A stretch of DNA of 64,000 nucleotides from Diplonema japonicum (GCA_964019335.1 OZ025691.1:124001-188000); one strand, 5' to 3'; shown: positions 44,801 to 54,409, numbered from the stretch's first letter. Made by a program: numbers and translations. Notes: generated by a model from the letters alone, not told the origin.

Positions 44801-46492
44801 TTGCCATACATAAAAGTGCTTCAGGGTGACGTGCATGGTGGGGAGTACGTGGCGAGGAATCCTAAGGAACGGGACCTCGCAAAACTCGTTTTCGAGTGCG
44901 GCCCTTCCCGAGTCGCAACGTGGTGCGCTGAGAAGCGCGAATTCAAGCTAAACACAGGCGACAAGGCAGGGCCTGTGGAGATAAACATGGCTTCGTGGAT
45001 GCTCCCGTTTGTAGACCCTTTCTGCAAATTGCTGTCCGAAGCAGTCGAGAACCTTCCACTAGTGAACGGAAGCAAGTCGTTCAGATGGTGTGAGGCCTGG
45101 GCAGCTCTATCGATTCCTGGGAAACTGCTGACTAACAGGGGAACACTCTCCACGGCAAGGTGGGGAATATACAATAAAGCCCATGCCAAGCCCGTCATGG
45201 TGCTGGGGAAAACAGGCGTCGATATTTCTAAATGGAGTAGGTACCAAAGAGAGGGTGAGGTGGTGTTCAAAGCGGGTTCGTTGTTTTGTTGTGAGATGAT
45301 GAACAAGGTACCCGTGCTGCACCAGATCGACGGGCGACAGGCCTCGCAGATGGCAGTAAGAAGGCTCATACATGAAGCAACAACAGAGCGGCAGGTGCGG
45401 GCGCTGATAAAAGCAAACAACGCGCTGAGCGAAGGTGGTGTGCTGTCCCTCGACATTGAAGAGAGCTCCACAGAGTACCGCTACGAGTACCGCACCAAAC
45501 CAACTTCCAACTTCCTCCCCCTACATGACGCCGCATTGGGCAAGCTCTTCGTCGACTCATGGCACAGCGACACATCAAGCGTGCACGACCCCAAGCTCAC
45601 AAACCATGTAGTGACACTACTCGGTCTCAAGCCCCGTCAGGTCATCAGATCCCTCTCTGCCAGCAGCGATGGGAGATGGTATGAGGCGACGTTCCCTGCA
45701 CCCTTCTTGCTAAAGGAAATACGCTTGATGAAAACATGGGGAGATGCCTGGAAGCTCGAGGTGCAGTTATTAGAGCAAGGCGCGTGGACGACGATCTTCT
45801 CGGATTTAGTAGACGTCATGAATGGGGAGACACATGTGCATCCGTTGATGCTCGTCTCGGCAGGCGTGAGGGTGAGCAATAAAAGAGGCATGCGCGTGCA
45901 GATCACGGCGGAGAACCCACTCGACATTCCAACGATGGTGGTCATGAGAGAAGCAACAGGCGTGCGCAGGAGGAGGGTTGTGTGTGACTGTCTTCGAGAT
46001 GGCCGTGCGTTGTGTAAATTTGAAGTACGCGAAGTAAGTGTGGGGGTGGATGAACTCTTGGACGAAGGTGCGGTGGCGATCGCAGGGGCATTGGACCTTG
46101 GTGTGAGCATCCGCGAGGTGAGCCTGCGGAACCATGGTATCACAGCATCGGGAGGCGTCGCCTTGCTGCAGTCTCTAAGAGTAAACACTAACGTCCAAGA
46201 GCTCTGTATTGACGACCCTGAGGTCACAGACGCTGAGACCCTTGACACCAAGCGGGCCATCAACCTTCGCCTTGCCTATAACAAGTTATCTACTGTTCCT
46301 TTCAATCTCCTCAGCAACCTGGGCAGTAACTGGCCCGCCGTCGCTGCGCTTGCCTTGCACGATGTCCCGTCTGTCTCGTTCGACTTGTCTTCATCCCGAC
46401 CGTCTAAGTCAGAGTTCGACACGCATTGGAAGGAGTTCTGCGAGTTGTTCGCGGCTTGGGGTGGCACGCCTCCCTCTTATCCGGACTTTTAG
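41828..46492 (+). CDS. Large multidomain protein: coiled coil, C2-like, zinc-binding, discoidin-like and LRR segments
   Basis: This is a 1,554-residue single-exon protein. Residues about 45-275 are partly coiled coil. Residues about 485-560 look C2-like (FTLIKGTFLG..., PDPIWNESFTLPV), followed by further beta-rich segments to about 900. A likely zinc site has CEYCGD at about 926-931 and CKVCG...H...H.NPC at about 957-976. Residues about 1255-1370 resemble a discoidin/F5-8-type galactose-binding domain (WYEATFPAPFLLKEIRLM, WKLEVQLLEQGAW, MRVQITAENP). Residues about 1400-1500 resemble ribonuclease-inhibitor-type LRRs (SIREVSLRNHGITASGG, NVQELCIDD). I know no named family with this order. No signal peptide is seen, so it is presumably cytoplasmic and binds membranes or other proteins. 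Domain names are my reading of patterns only. Confidence 0.75.
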   Translation: MDNLLIQSAPKSPKPPKPLDEQPVVTRRRVTLPSASIEQVKKQEGSLPRIYRQGRAMRTSKVEITRTVDTGNIRLAYQEGSRKTQEALSSANGALSRIRTATKINCDLPLKTLISQIASKEEAIQILEERIQALSNDVSEKELSFQNPNLSSPVLETNDVSEAISNIRVSTEEFKAESRRFEEETRQLHRSLQAELSEKTAQLDRKQEQRDSLKAELETKLGGARQGEMTCKKISHRYFEEKDLEEVRALHTRVKSCKSDLNIWKIKEILEQAKTIRGCLWTKEEVAAVMHDTKLAALKHAQGLPWATVVPFHIFTTSWNKQSVWLSNASDPNSWSLLKDPLYPMQMRDLFQELPIDGAWKGLKCFKDDGVKLLCYERTPHDTLLSDCVLWIPSPRIAFPQQGKPWVTEHRPSPSVLEYIMSQKSTEIHSNTSTAEQQWSVEPFVDPEIDELVMRCKSLPNQHAVDLSVISNLRELLSDNVNRPIQLPSAVNFTLIKGTFLGTSKDPITAHITTCGFRSSTKPNPHAVSPDPIWNESFTLPVQTLQSGSTCGLRCAPLFSLDEAPPYCLVLATCPTEQYLQELSGRPATVCFHGMVISGQTSLLSITAAQVCTASGVSPEEALATCFNESGFIPGETPPPAIVLLSCNVPVKEASREVALCLASMQVEVPFQCFTCKSSAGGEKLSGAVASIVWAPNSVEVGTGFIETLEGFDLQTLLSSSSLCDTVCIGVCYESSFGSVVEGWKEILPKDCVVFGGECEGVTGCTVAVICSPCETGPTAWQPIKVDMLFTQSDVNMAQATATIPFSMLRKAVVSPQQFTVPIVVNKKHAEIDLSISSVEPPPGVSLPCMLLKAMIETTHGCIEHLSPGDITEALSFQVLHWNKRKTYILSLSGHNKVIAEYVSHPVSTPNGEELTFSKEPANASDHCEYCGDAIRPQSGFYYYYPCAAAMKVLCKVCGFKGHVVKLERHRNPCDVQYNELIAHTVQNKDVLPYIKVLQGDVHGGEYVARNPKERDLAKLVFECGPSRVATWCAEKREFKLNTGDKAGPVEINMASWMLPFVDPFCKLLSEAVENLPLVNGSKSFRWCEAWAALSIPGKLLTNRGTLSTARWGIYNKAHAKPVMVLGKTGVDISKWSRYQREGEVVFKAGSLFCCEMMNKVPVLHQIDGRQASQMAVRRLIHEATTERQVRALIKANNALSEGGVLSLDIEESSTEYRYEYRTKPTSNFLPLHDAALGKLFVDSWHSDTSSVHDPKLTNHVVTLLGLKPRQVIRSLSASSDGRWYEATFPAPFLLKEIRLMKTWGDAWKLEVQLLEQGAWTTIFSDLVDVMNGETHVHPLMLVSAGVRVSNKRGMRVQITAENPLDIPTMVVMREATGVRRRRVVCDCLRDGRALCKFEVREVSVGVDELLDEGAVAIAGALDLGVSIREVSLRNHGITASGGVALLQSLRVNTNVQELCIDDPEVTDAETLDTKRAINLRLAYNKLSTVPFNLLSNLGSNWPAVAALALHDVPSVSFDLSSSRPSKSEFDTHWKEFCELFAAWGGTPPSYPDF

Positions 46493-46659
46493 AAAGGGGT
46501 TGGCTTTCCAGCCTCTCCAATATATCTTTTTTCAAAAAAAAAAAAAAAAAAAAATTGAGAAAGTTCTTCTTTTTTTTTCTTCTTCCAAAATGAGTGGGGG
46601 AGGGGGGACAAAAAAAGAAGAAGAAAAAAAGAAAGCCGTCACCCAGGTCTTCACACGCC
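46493..46659. promoter_or_regulatory. Intergenic leader with acceptor-like AG
   Basis: The T/C tract at 46567-46585 is followed by a G/A-rich stretch and cacccag (AG 46645-46646), 13 nt before the ATG at 46660. An upstream ATG at 46590 opens a short Lys/Glu frame that this splice would remove. Confidence 0.5.
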
Positions 46660-48638
46660 ATGGCTGGCAAAGACCAGGCTATCGATATGAACAGGCCGCT
46701 GTTCATTCCCAAGGCAAATCCTAGGTATGGTTTCCCCCTTTTTTTTTCCTCGTGTTGTTATGAACACCAACAGGGACTACGCACAGTGGGCGACAGAGTA
46801 TGAAGAGATGGAAAATAAGCACATGAAGCCTCTCCATGGGAATGGGCTCAAAGTGCACAACTTACAAAGGTATACATACTTTCAAGAAAAAGAAAAAAAC
46901 CCCGCTCAGCTTACGGAATGGATTAAAGCACAGGATCATCCCACCCCAGCGAAGCTCCAAAAGGAGCCCACCGCGGCCGAAACCACCGATTTCAAGCGCT
47001 GTTCCTGATAAGCTTAGTCCAATGCAGGGGTTTGCGCACAAAAGACCGAACTCCGCTCATGTTATGAAAGTACGCACACCACCGCCCCGTCCAGCGTCAC
47101 CGTTGTCTCCCACAATACGAAGGATCAAGAAGATAGACAAGCAAGTGCTCAGCACGATTATGAATATTGTGAACAAGGAGGGTTTAGTTTCCCGTTTCAA
47201 CGTCGATGCGAGAGCCATGGACCTGAAGTGGCTGAAAAAACAGGACATTGTGGTCCCGCATCTCAACACTCTGAGCACGCTCAGTACGGAGCTTGTCCGG
47301 GAGGACGGCAGCCTCAACGAAGAGTACCCTTTAAACTCACCGCGTTCCATTTACGTACTTTTCAACAACGGGGTGGCGGTCGCCGATTTACAGAAAATAC
47401 CGCTCTCAGACTACACATGTGACAAGGCCCACGCGAAACGTATGAAGAAGCACCACGACGCGATGCGAGCCGAGCTGTTAAAAAGCCTCATTGTGCAATA
47501 CACCGATTTCTGTGCGGATGTTTCGCTTCAGGACATCACGTCTATCTTGAACACCCCTGGCGCCGAGGCAGCGACAAGCACCGCGAACGAGAAGCGAAAA
47601 CAACAGTCGCAACGTGCACTCGAAGCAACCCGGCTCAGACTTGAAAAGCAATGTCGCGATGTACAAGCGAAAAGCGAAATGGAAAACAACGCCGCTCAAG
47701 ACCGAGAACGACGGATGAAACAGTTGGAAGAAGACAAAAAACTAAAACAACAGGAATTGAACGAACGGATGAAGGAGTCAACCAGAAGACAGGCCGAGCG
47801 TGTAATGGAACTGCAAAGAAACCATGAAAAGGAACAGCAGGCTATATCCGAAAAGCTGACGGCGATGGAGATGCGAGACTGGACGAGAAAACAAAAGGAA
47901 GAGGAGCGGACCGCAGCCTTGAAACAGTCGAGGGAGGCGAAACGGAAGGTCAAGCAAGAGCACATTGCGAACAACATTCGCCGGAGCGAAGAGCACCTAG
48001 AGGAGACACGTGACGTTGTCATGAAAAGAATCACAGTGGCGGAGCAAAGGAAAATGGAAAGAGACGCGCAGGCTCATGCGGAAAGGCAGCGCAACAAGGA
48101 CCAAAACGTGGTAGTCACAAAACGCAGGCTTGAGAGACTCGACAGGGTAAAAGAGGAAGCGGCAGAACAGCAACAGAAAGGGCTTCAAAAACAAGCAGCT
48201 GCTGATGAGAATCAAAAGAAATTCCAGCTAATGAAGCAGCAAGAATGGGAACTCAAAAGCAAACGGGAAAAAACCCTTTCCGAGTCTCGCGCGGAAAAAA
48301 AAGCGTTTGCAGAACAACTCGCCGACGAGATGAAACAGCAGAGAATTCAAAAGCAGGAACAACGTGGGCGGGACTTCAAGGCGGCAAGGGACGAACAAGA
48401 GAGCAAAAGGGAGATTAAAAAAGATCAGCAGACAGCTGATATGAACGAGAAGAGGTTCAAGGTTCTGTGCCACTCTCGGCAGGAAGAGTTCCAAAAAGCG
48501 ATACTTCTTAAAAACATCGAAACCAAGGAACTGCGTGTTGAAACCTGCAACAATGCTAAAGCTGCGCTCTTACAACAGTGCTGGCAAGAGCGTCACCAGC
48601 TTAAGAAGAACAAAGAGAATATTATGCAAAGTTTCTGA
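46660..48638 (+). CDS. Basic coiled-coil protein, possibly cytoskeletal or flagellar
   Basis: Spliced CDS is 46660-46724, 46774-46869 and 46910-48638, giving 629 residues. The first two small exons encode MAGKDQAIDMNRPLFIPKA and a short acidic helix. Splicing then enters a Pro/Arg-rich stretch (about 55-105), a small compact domain (about 105-230), and a long Arg/Lys/Glu/Gln coiled coil to the C-terminus. Continuous charged helices like EERTAALKQSREAKRKVK resemble trichohyalin-plectin-homology and other axonemal proteins. Assignment to a named family is not possible by eye. Introns are 49 and 40 bp (GTATGG..ACAG and GTATAC..TCAG), both phase 2, and removing them is needed to join the start to the long frame. 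Confidence 0.82.
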
Positions 48639-48652
48639 AGAAGGACAGAAAA

Positions 48653-48726
48653 AAAAACTAGTTTGGCGCTCCGAGCGGGGTTTTACCTAATAAAATAGCT
48701 TATTACGCTGCCATCAACTAGTTTTT
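48653..48726. ncRNA. Candidate folded element in the 3' flank of the coiled-coil gene
   Basis: The ends aaaaactagtt (48653-48663) and aactagttttt (48716-48726) are perfect 11-bp inverted repeats. Inside lie CGCT/AGCG (48667-48677) and AATAA/TTATT (48689-48704) hairpins. It is either a folded 3' UTR element, a small RNA, or a tiny inverted-repeat element. Confidence 0.4.
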
Positions 48727-49106
48727 GGTCTCGACAATAATATTGTTAAAATTTTTGTTTTCCTTTTTTTTTTTTTTTTTTTTCTTGCGAGGCTTCCCTT
48801 CACAGGGCCATTCCCCTCCCCTCCCCATGCTGCGTCCGTTTTACCTTGATGAAAGGAAAAGAATAGGGGGAAAAGAAAAAAGAAGGTTTTCCCCATGTTG
48901 TTTGTTAAAACTATGGAAAATTTAGCAAGGAAAGAGGGGAAAAAAGTTTCTTTTTTTTCTTTTTTTTTTCTTTTTTTTTTTGTGTTCTTCCACCGTCTTT
49001 CTTTTAGTTCTTTCTTCTTTTTTTCCTTCTTTTTGCACTTTTTCTTTTCTCTCCCCCCGTAGGTTTAATTTACTCAGGTGAAGAAAAAAAAAATAAAAAG
49101 GGAGAA
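48727..49106. other. Homopolymer-rich spacer with acceptor-like AG
   Basis: T tracts at about 48764-48784 and 48953-48981, and a C/T tract ending gtag at 49059-49062, precede the next ATG by about 45 nt. No gene. Confidence 0.55.
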
Positions 49107-49740
49107 ATGCTGCAACGGTGTTCAAGAAGATTTTGCAGTGAGGTGGTGATAAAGACGGTGCGGATAGGAAACGGGGAGCTGGTGTGGAAAGGACCGCAAG
49201 ATGCCTTTAGAAAGATGAGCGAGAAGGAATTTTACAAGGTTCTCTCTTTTTTTTTTTTCTTTTTTTTTTTCCCCCTTCTTCTTATCCCCCCCCCCCCCCC
49301 CCCCACTCCATCACAGAACGACGAGTTTCACCAATTTTTCGATGAGATCGGTCTGGAAGTGTTCCTGCCTGAAGGAGATTCTGAGGACAATGCTCCTCCT
49401 GAGGGGGATTCTACGGACGAGTCCCCTTCAACAACTTCTCCCTCTCCTTCGGTACAAACCCCGAAAACCGACACTTTGCCCGACGTGTACCCCGGGCTAG
49501 AAGAGCTAGAATTAGAAATAAACCCCCACGACTACGTGTGGAAGCTTAAGAAGATGATCCAGGTTTGTGACACACTCCCTCCAAAAAAAAAAAAAAAAAA
49601 AGGAAAAAAGCGGAGTCCCTGATTCCGAGTACGATTTGTATCTTGGGAAGGAAAAACTGTCGGAGCAAAAGGCGCTTTTCAGCTACATGACTTCCTTTAA
49701 CGAAATGCAACTCGAGCTGTCCATAAGAAAAACGAAATAA
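49107..49740 (+). CDS. Small protein with possible mitochondrial presequence, unknown function
   Basis: Exons are 49107-49238, 49317-49562 and a third ending at 49740. Intron 1 (78 bp) is a T then C tract ending CACAG. The N-terminus MLQRCSRRFCS is basic, amphipathic and free of acids, as in mitochondrial presequences. The middle is acidic with Ser/Pro/Thr, and KLKKMIQ precedes intron 2. The downstream frame YDLYLGKEKLSEQKALFSYM clearly continues the protein. The exact acceptor is uncertain. The first AG after the A run gives the wrong phase, while the one at ccgag just before 49630 fits phase 0 and yields about 165 residues. An indel in the A run (a plausible assembly error) would allow the nearer AG. 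No family is recognised. Confidence 0.65.
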
Positions 49741-49859
49741 AGTTAATTTCTACCGCACCTTCGAGCCATCTCACCAATCAAAAAAAGAAAAAGAAAAAAA
49801 AAAAGAAGGGGGAAGCGGGGGGGAGAACCCACGTAAACAAAACAAAAAAAAAAACAAAG

Positions 49860-51551
49860 ATGTTTTTCAAAAGACTCAAAAGCACGTTAAGCTCAGACGG
49901 AGGAGTCTCGGTTTCAATGCGGATTTCCATTGAAAAGGTTAGAGTCCCGTGCAGGGCGAACGGGAGTAGGTTTGCTGTAAGGTGGACTAAGGGAAAGCAC
50001 AAAGGTGTAACCAGCATCGGTGTCCTGAACCATTCAGGAGTAGGGATTATCATGGAGGACTTAGAATTCAACACGACAATGATCGAGGGGAAGAAAAAAG
50101 TGCTGGGTTTCAGACTACTGGAAGCGATCAGACACACCTCCGCAAGCGGCAGCTCAGCAGATGAACGGTTGGTCCCGGTACTTGATCTCACTTTCGACTT
50201 GTCCGACTTTTACTTCAAGAATTTTTGCGACAAGGACGTCGGTTGTAAGGAGGTGACGCTCGGTTCGGATTTCTCCCTCACACTTTCTATCTCGTTGATC
50301 TCCGCTGCCTTCACCAAACCGAAACTATCCCCTGCGATCCGGTGTTCCCCAATGTCCGACGCCCAGCTCGATTTCTCCTCAAAAGGTCTTTTCCTCGATG
50401 TGGGATCGACCTTCAACAGCAACGCAATGTCATCCACATGGAAATCGTTAATCACAGGGCTCTACCGCAAGCATGGTGTTGGGTACGATTCCGAGGAGAT
50501 CGACGCTTTCTTAGAAAGCTACAAAGGAGCCGAAGGAGAACTGTACGAAAAGCTTCAAGTTAAATACGAACCCGGATCCCTCACAGATGACCAACGGCAG
50601 TTATACGCGAACCCCGTTGATGACATTCCCGCCCTGTCCCGACAGCTTTATACAAAGGAAAGTGTGATGTATGGGTCAAGCACCGACCCCATGTCCAGCG
50701 ATGGGGTTGCGCTGCGTGTTCGACGCATGGACACCGCGATTCGTCAGAGCTTCCCGGGGAGCAGTGAAAGCGAACCTCTCAGTCCTGAGTTTTCGTACAA
50801 GACAACACGCCCTAGAAAGCGTTCCATGAAGAACAGGTCAGTTTCTGCAGAAAGGAAGCTGGCACCGCCGCCGCCCCCGGCGTACCCACCACCTCCTGAT
50901 TCACCTGCAAGGATCGAAGCGAAATGGGGAGAAACATACCACCCTGCCGTTTTGTTAAAAACAACCGGAGAATGGGTGGATGTCATGTGGAAAAACGGAG
51001 AGGTGTCATGTGTCAAGGTGAGCGATACGCGAAGAGTGAAGGTACAAGAAGTGCAGGCTCCGCGTTCACCGAGGAACGACAAGGTGGCGATTGTGAGTGA
51101 GGTGGTGGCGCATGAGGAAGGTGTTGTGCTCTGTGGCAAGCCAAAACCACAGCCCATGACCCTAATGCATCACGAGGTGTCTGAAGCAGACGACGAGGAT
51201 GAGGAAGTAGAAGGCGGTCCCTTAGAAGGTATAGAAACAGCCAGTTCGGGGCACTGTGTGGTAAAAGCTGACTGCTTCACGCTGCCTAGTAGAAGCGTCA
51301 GTGGAAGTAGCAGCGGTGGCGCGTCCAAGTCCAGCGCCTCCTTTTCTACACTCACTGCCCCTCCCAATGTCACCTTCTCCGCCCGCACACGTTGGGGGGA
51401 TTTCAAGGCAGCGCAACTCGACCCCTCCCCCTCCCCATCCCCCATCCCTACCTTCTTTAACCGCCCTCACTGGAGCTCTCTCGATGCGCAACCTGAAAAC
51501 ACCGAACCTGTCACCCTTGGTGCTAGTAGGGAACAGTGGAGAAGAATGTAA
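49860..51551 (+). CDS. NT-C2-like (EEIG1/EHBP1 type) domain protein with Tudor-like segment
   Basis: This is a 563-residue single-exon protein. Residues about 15-165 resemble the N-terminal C2 domain of EEIG1/EHBP1 proteins: VRVPCRANGSRFAVRWTKG, a G.T...VLNHSG segment, MEDLEFNTTM, then DLSDFYF...VTLGSDFSLTLSIS. That domain links membranes to the cytoskeleton in endocytic recycling. Residues about 195-260 are helical. Residues about 320-345 are Pro-rich. Residues about 350-390 (RIEAKWGETYHPAVLL... GEWVDVMWKNGEVSCVKV) look like a Tudor/agenet-type small beta barrel. The rest is disordered and Ser/Pro-rich. The assignment is from patterns only. The ATG at 49860 follows an A-rich leader. Confidence 0.68.
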   Translation: MFFKRLKSTLSSDGGVSVSMRISIEKVRVPCRANGSRFAVRWTKGKHKGVTSIGVLNHSGVGIIMEDLEFNTTMIEGKKKVLGFRLLEAIRHTSASGSSADERLVPVLDLTFDLSDFYFKNFCDKDVGCKEVTLGSDFSLTLSISLISAAFTKPKLSPAIRCSPMSDAQLDFSSKGLFLDVGSTFNSNAMSSTWKSLITGLYRKHGVGYDSEEIDAFLESYKGAEGELYEKLQVKYEPGSLTDDQRQLYANPVDDIPALSRQLYTKESVMYGSSTDPMSSDGVALRVRRMDTAIRQSFPGSSESEPLSPEFSYKTTRPRKRSMKNRSVSAERKLAPPPPPAYPPPPDSPARIEAKWGETYHPAVLLKTTGEWVDVMWKNGEVSCVKVSDTRRVKVQEVQAPRSPRNDKVAIVSEVVAHEEGVVLCGKPKPQPMTLMHHEVSEADDEDEEVEGGPLEGIETASSGHCVVKADCFTLPSRSVSGSSSGGASKSSASFSTLTAPPNVTFSARTRWGDFKAAQLDPSPSPSPIPTFFNRPHWSSLDAQPENTEPVTLGASREQWRRM

Positions 51552-52135
51552 AGGGTTGGGGTGAAAATCGCTTCTCCGTCCCTCGATAGATTTTTTGTCT
51601 TTTTTTGTTTCGGTACTAAGGAAAAAAAAAAAAAAAAAAGAAAAAAAAGATGAAAGAAAGAAAAACCGATTCGGCAGTTGGTGGTTGATTGTTACGTAGG
51701 TTAGAGACAGCAGGCTCCGTGTATGCTGGCCAATAGAATCCGCTAGTGCGCACAAGCAAACAAGCGTCCAGAATAGTTTTTTTTTTTTTTTTCACTTCTT
51801 CTTTTTCTTTCTTTTCCTCTGCGCTTCATGTCTACAAGAAACGCGAGGCGTTCCTCTTTTCCCTGTTTTGTTTTCTTCTTTTTTCCATTGTCAAAAAAAA
51901 AGTTTTTTTTTGTTCTAAAAAAAAAAAAAAAAAAAAAATTGCTACAAATTTGTATTTTTCCCTTCTCTTCTTTCCCTTTTTTTTGTCCCCCACTCCTTCT
52001 AAAAAAAAAGGAAAAGAACAATAAAAGAAAGAAAGGTCTCCTCCACTCCGTGTCAAAAATTACCCCCCCCCCCCTCTGCATCAAGCAACAAAAAAATAGC
52101 AAAAAAAGTGGGGGTGGGGGGGAACGAAATATAAT
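51552..52135. other. Homopolymer-rich spacer
   Basis: A short complex stretch at 51660-51770 is followed by T, A and C runs. No gene or recognised RNA is seen. Confidence 0.5.
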
Positions 52136-53098
52136 ATGACTACAGTAGTGTTGACTCCGTGGGATAACATGACTGAGGAATGCGGGGCGGATGAGGCATC
52201 CGGTGGGAGTGGGGAGGAAGACGCAGTGTCGACTCCGTTGGTGGCCATGGGAACGCTTCTGGTCATCGGAGCTTCTTTCATCAGTTGCTTCGGGGTAAAC
52301 TTACAAAAATTAGCCCACAACAAGAATGCGATGCTCCCCGTTGAGGAGAGGGTGGTCATGTACAAAATGTGGCAGTGGTGGCTGGGAATCTTCGCGATGG
52401 TGATGGGCTCCATCATGGACATGGCTGCCCTGCCCTTCGTACCACTTTCAAGAGTTGCCGCTTTAGGGGCTTCCACAATGGTAGCAAATATCGTGATCAC
52501 CCCTGTGTTCCTTAAGGAAACCCTGACTCGCCACGACCTTGCCGGGTGTGTCCTAGCTGTCTCCGGTACTGTAATCGCCTGTCTTTTCGGAGCAGGCTCT
52601 GAAAGCAAGGTCACCACCCCGTGCCTTCTGAAGTACTTCACCAACCCCCTCTTCATCATGTACTTCGCGTTCGTCACCATCTTCATCGTCACACTATACT
52701 ACTTCATAGTGGGGTTCAGACGAATGCAAGCCACTCTTGTGAGGATGGAGATTGTCGAGGACACCTTGGAATGTGTCTGGGTATGTGTTCCCCCCCCCCC
52801 CCCCCCCCCCCCCAGGGCTATGCATTTTTTGAAAAAAAAGGGAAACGGAAACGGATACGGAAACGTTTCCTTATGTTTCCTTAAGAAGGAAGCCGTTTCC
52901 ATAAGAATTTTGAAAAGTATGGAAACGGGAACGGAAACGGAAACGTTTCCACGTTTCCTGCCAGCATAGCCCCAGGGGAGGGGTACAAAAAAAAAAAACA
53001 GCTCCATGCCAATCTTGAAAAATTAGAGGGCGTACCACGCGACCCAAAGTTCACTTTCGTGACAAAGGTGTGTGTAGCGGGGGAAAAAAAAAAAAAAG

Positions 53099-53139
<41 letters not shown>

Positions 53140-53840
53140 AGTTCGGCCCTCAGTTCTACCCTTGTGTGCATGCGGTGTACGCGGGAACTATAGGGGCGCA
53201 GAGTGTTATGTTTGCAAAGGTAAGTCCATATTTGAAAAAAAAAAAAAAAAAAACCCTCCAGGCTGTGCTGAAGTTCTTAGGAAACGCGATCTACTCAAAC
53301 GAGGACTCCACCCTGACGAGCCTTGGGTACGTTTGTCTGTTTTTGGTGCCGACGGTCGTGTGCCTGTGGAACCAGATTACGTACTTAAACATCAGCCTGC
53401 AGATCTACAGAGATGCTTTGTTCGTGCTGCCCGTGTACCAAGCACTGTGGGTGTCGGCTGGGATTCTGTCGGGTCTGTTCTTTTACCAGGAATACCGGGA
53501 GATCAAGAATTTGAACGCGGCTCTGTTTGGATTGGGGTGCTTTGTCAGTATGGCTGGACTGGTGGTTCTTGCAAGGCGTGAGAGCCTTACGGAGATGCCG
53601 CAGTCACCCAGACCGAACGGTGCCTCTCCTGCCCTCCTCTCTGCTCGCTCTGCTGACAATGATAACGAGCTGGAACTATTCCACATCGACGATGATGACA
53701 ACATGAAGAACAAGACACGAAATTTCAGCACCTCTTACGTGAATCTTGGAGAAGATGGGACGTCTTCCTTCAACACAAACCACGGCCAACACACACCCCT
53801 TCCAAGAATGGTGTCAGATGATGTCACTACTTTGAACTAG
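52136..53840 (+). CDS. NIPA: NIPA-type magnesium transporter, paralogue 1
   Basis: Spliced CDS is 52136-52780, 53002-53067, 53142-53219 and 53262-53840, giving 455 residues. NIPA (DUF803) proteins are multi-pass Mg2+ transporters of plasma membrane and endosomes. Helices begin at LLVIGASFISCFGVNLQKLA, with MGSIMDMAALPFVPLSRVAALGA, NIVITPVFLKETLTRHDLAG and, after the introns, FYPCVHAVYAGTIGAQSVMFAK and LNISLQIYRDALFVLPVYQALW. The C-tail is acidic and Ser-rich. Introns are 221, 74 and 42 bp. The last two match the two intron positions of paralogue 2. The first is unique to this copy and holds the MITE-like element. The lysine-bearing N-terminal NLQKLAHNKN is typical of the family. Confidence 0.95.
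52781..53001 (+). other. Paralogue-specific 221-bp intron containing a MITE-like element
   Basis: The donor GTATGT is followed by a C run of about 26, then the inverted-repeat element, then G/A-rich sequence ending AACAG. The flanking exons (ECVW | LHANLEKLEG) align without a gap to uninterrupted ECVWLWDNLELLDT in paralogue 2, which fixes the intron boundaries. Confidence 0.85.
52816..52971. mobile_element. MITE-like element, copy 2 (GGAAACG-rich, terminal inverted repeats)
   Basis: This is 156 bp. The ends are ggctatgc and gcatagcc, with cgtttcctgccagcatagcc at the right matching the right end of copy 1. The interior has repeated GGAAACG, two GGAAACGTTTCC-type palindromes and gtttccttaagaagg, shared with copy 1. 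A possible target duplication cccagg lies on both sides if the termini are taken as gctatgc/gcatagc. Confidence 0.78.
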
Positions 53841-54013
53841 GAAAAAAAATAATATGAGAAAAAAAAATTTTTTTTTATGTGTGAATAGTTTTTTTTTTCT
53901 TTTTTTTCACAACTTGTGCTGAGCAAAGAAAGAGAAAGAAGAAGAAAAAAAAAAGGGAAAGGGGGGGGGGGGGGAAATGTAGCTTTTTCCCCCCCTCTAT
54001 TTTTTGCTTGAGC

Positions 54014-54046
54014 AAGGGCGTCCTGCTACATACTGCAGGCACCCTT
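54014..54046. other. Imperfect 10-bp hairpin between homopolymers
   Basis: AAGGG (54014-54018) and CCTGC (54022-54026) pair with GCAGG (54035-54039) and CCCTT (54042-54046) around the loop tacatact, with a small internal loop. Function unknown. Confidence 0.35.
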
Positions 54047-54196
54047 AAATAGTTTCTTTTTTTTTTTTTTTTTTTTTTTAATTCGTGTGAACAAATAAAA
54101 GACATAAGTCGTTAAGAAGTTCTTTTTTTTGGGGGGGGGGAGGAAACACATAAAAAAAATCCTTCTGGCTACCGTTTCCTCAAAAGTATTTTCAAG

Positions 54197-54227
<31 letters not shown>

Positions 54228-54409
54228 AAACAATGGGAAGTTGGATATGGGCGGGAGTGGGAGGAAAAGAAAGAGTTTCCTAGAGATAGAAATAACCTCA
54301 AAACACCAGAGAAATCCGTACATAATGTAGTCATCATGTAATCAAGAAAACAGGTGATTTCTTGTACAGGTGATAACTAGCTCTGGTCTTTTAAGGGGTA
54401 CTTTCAATG

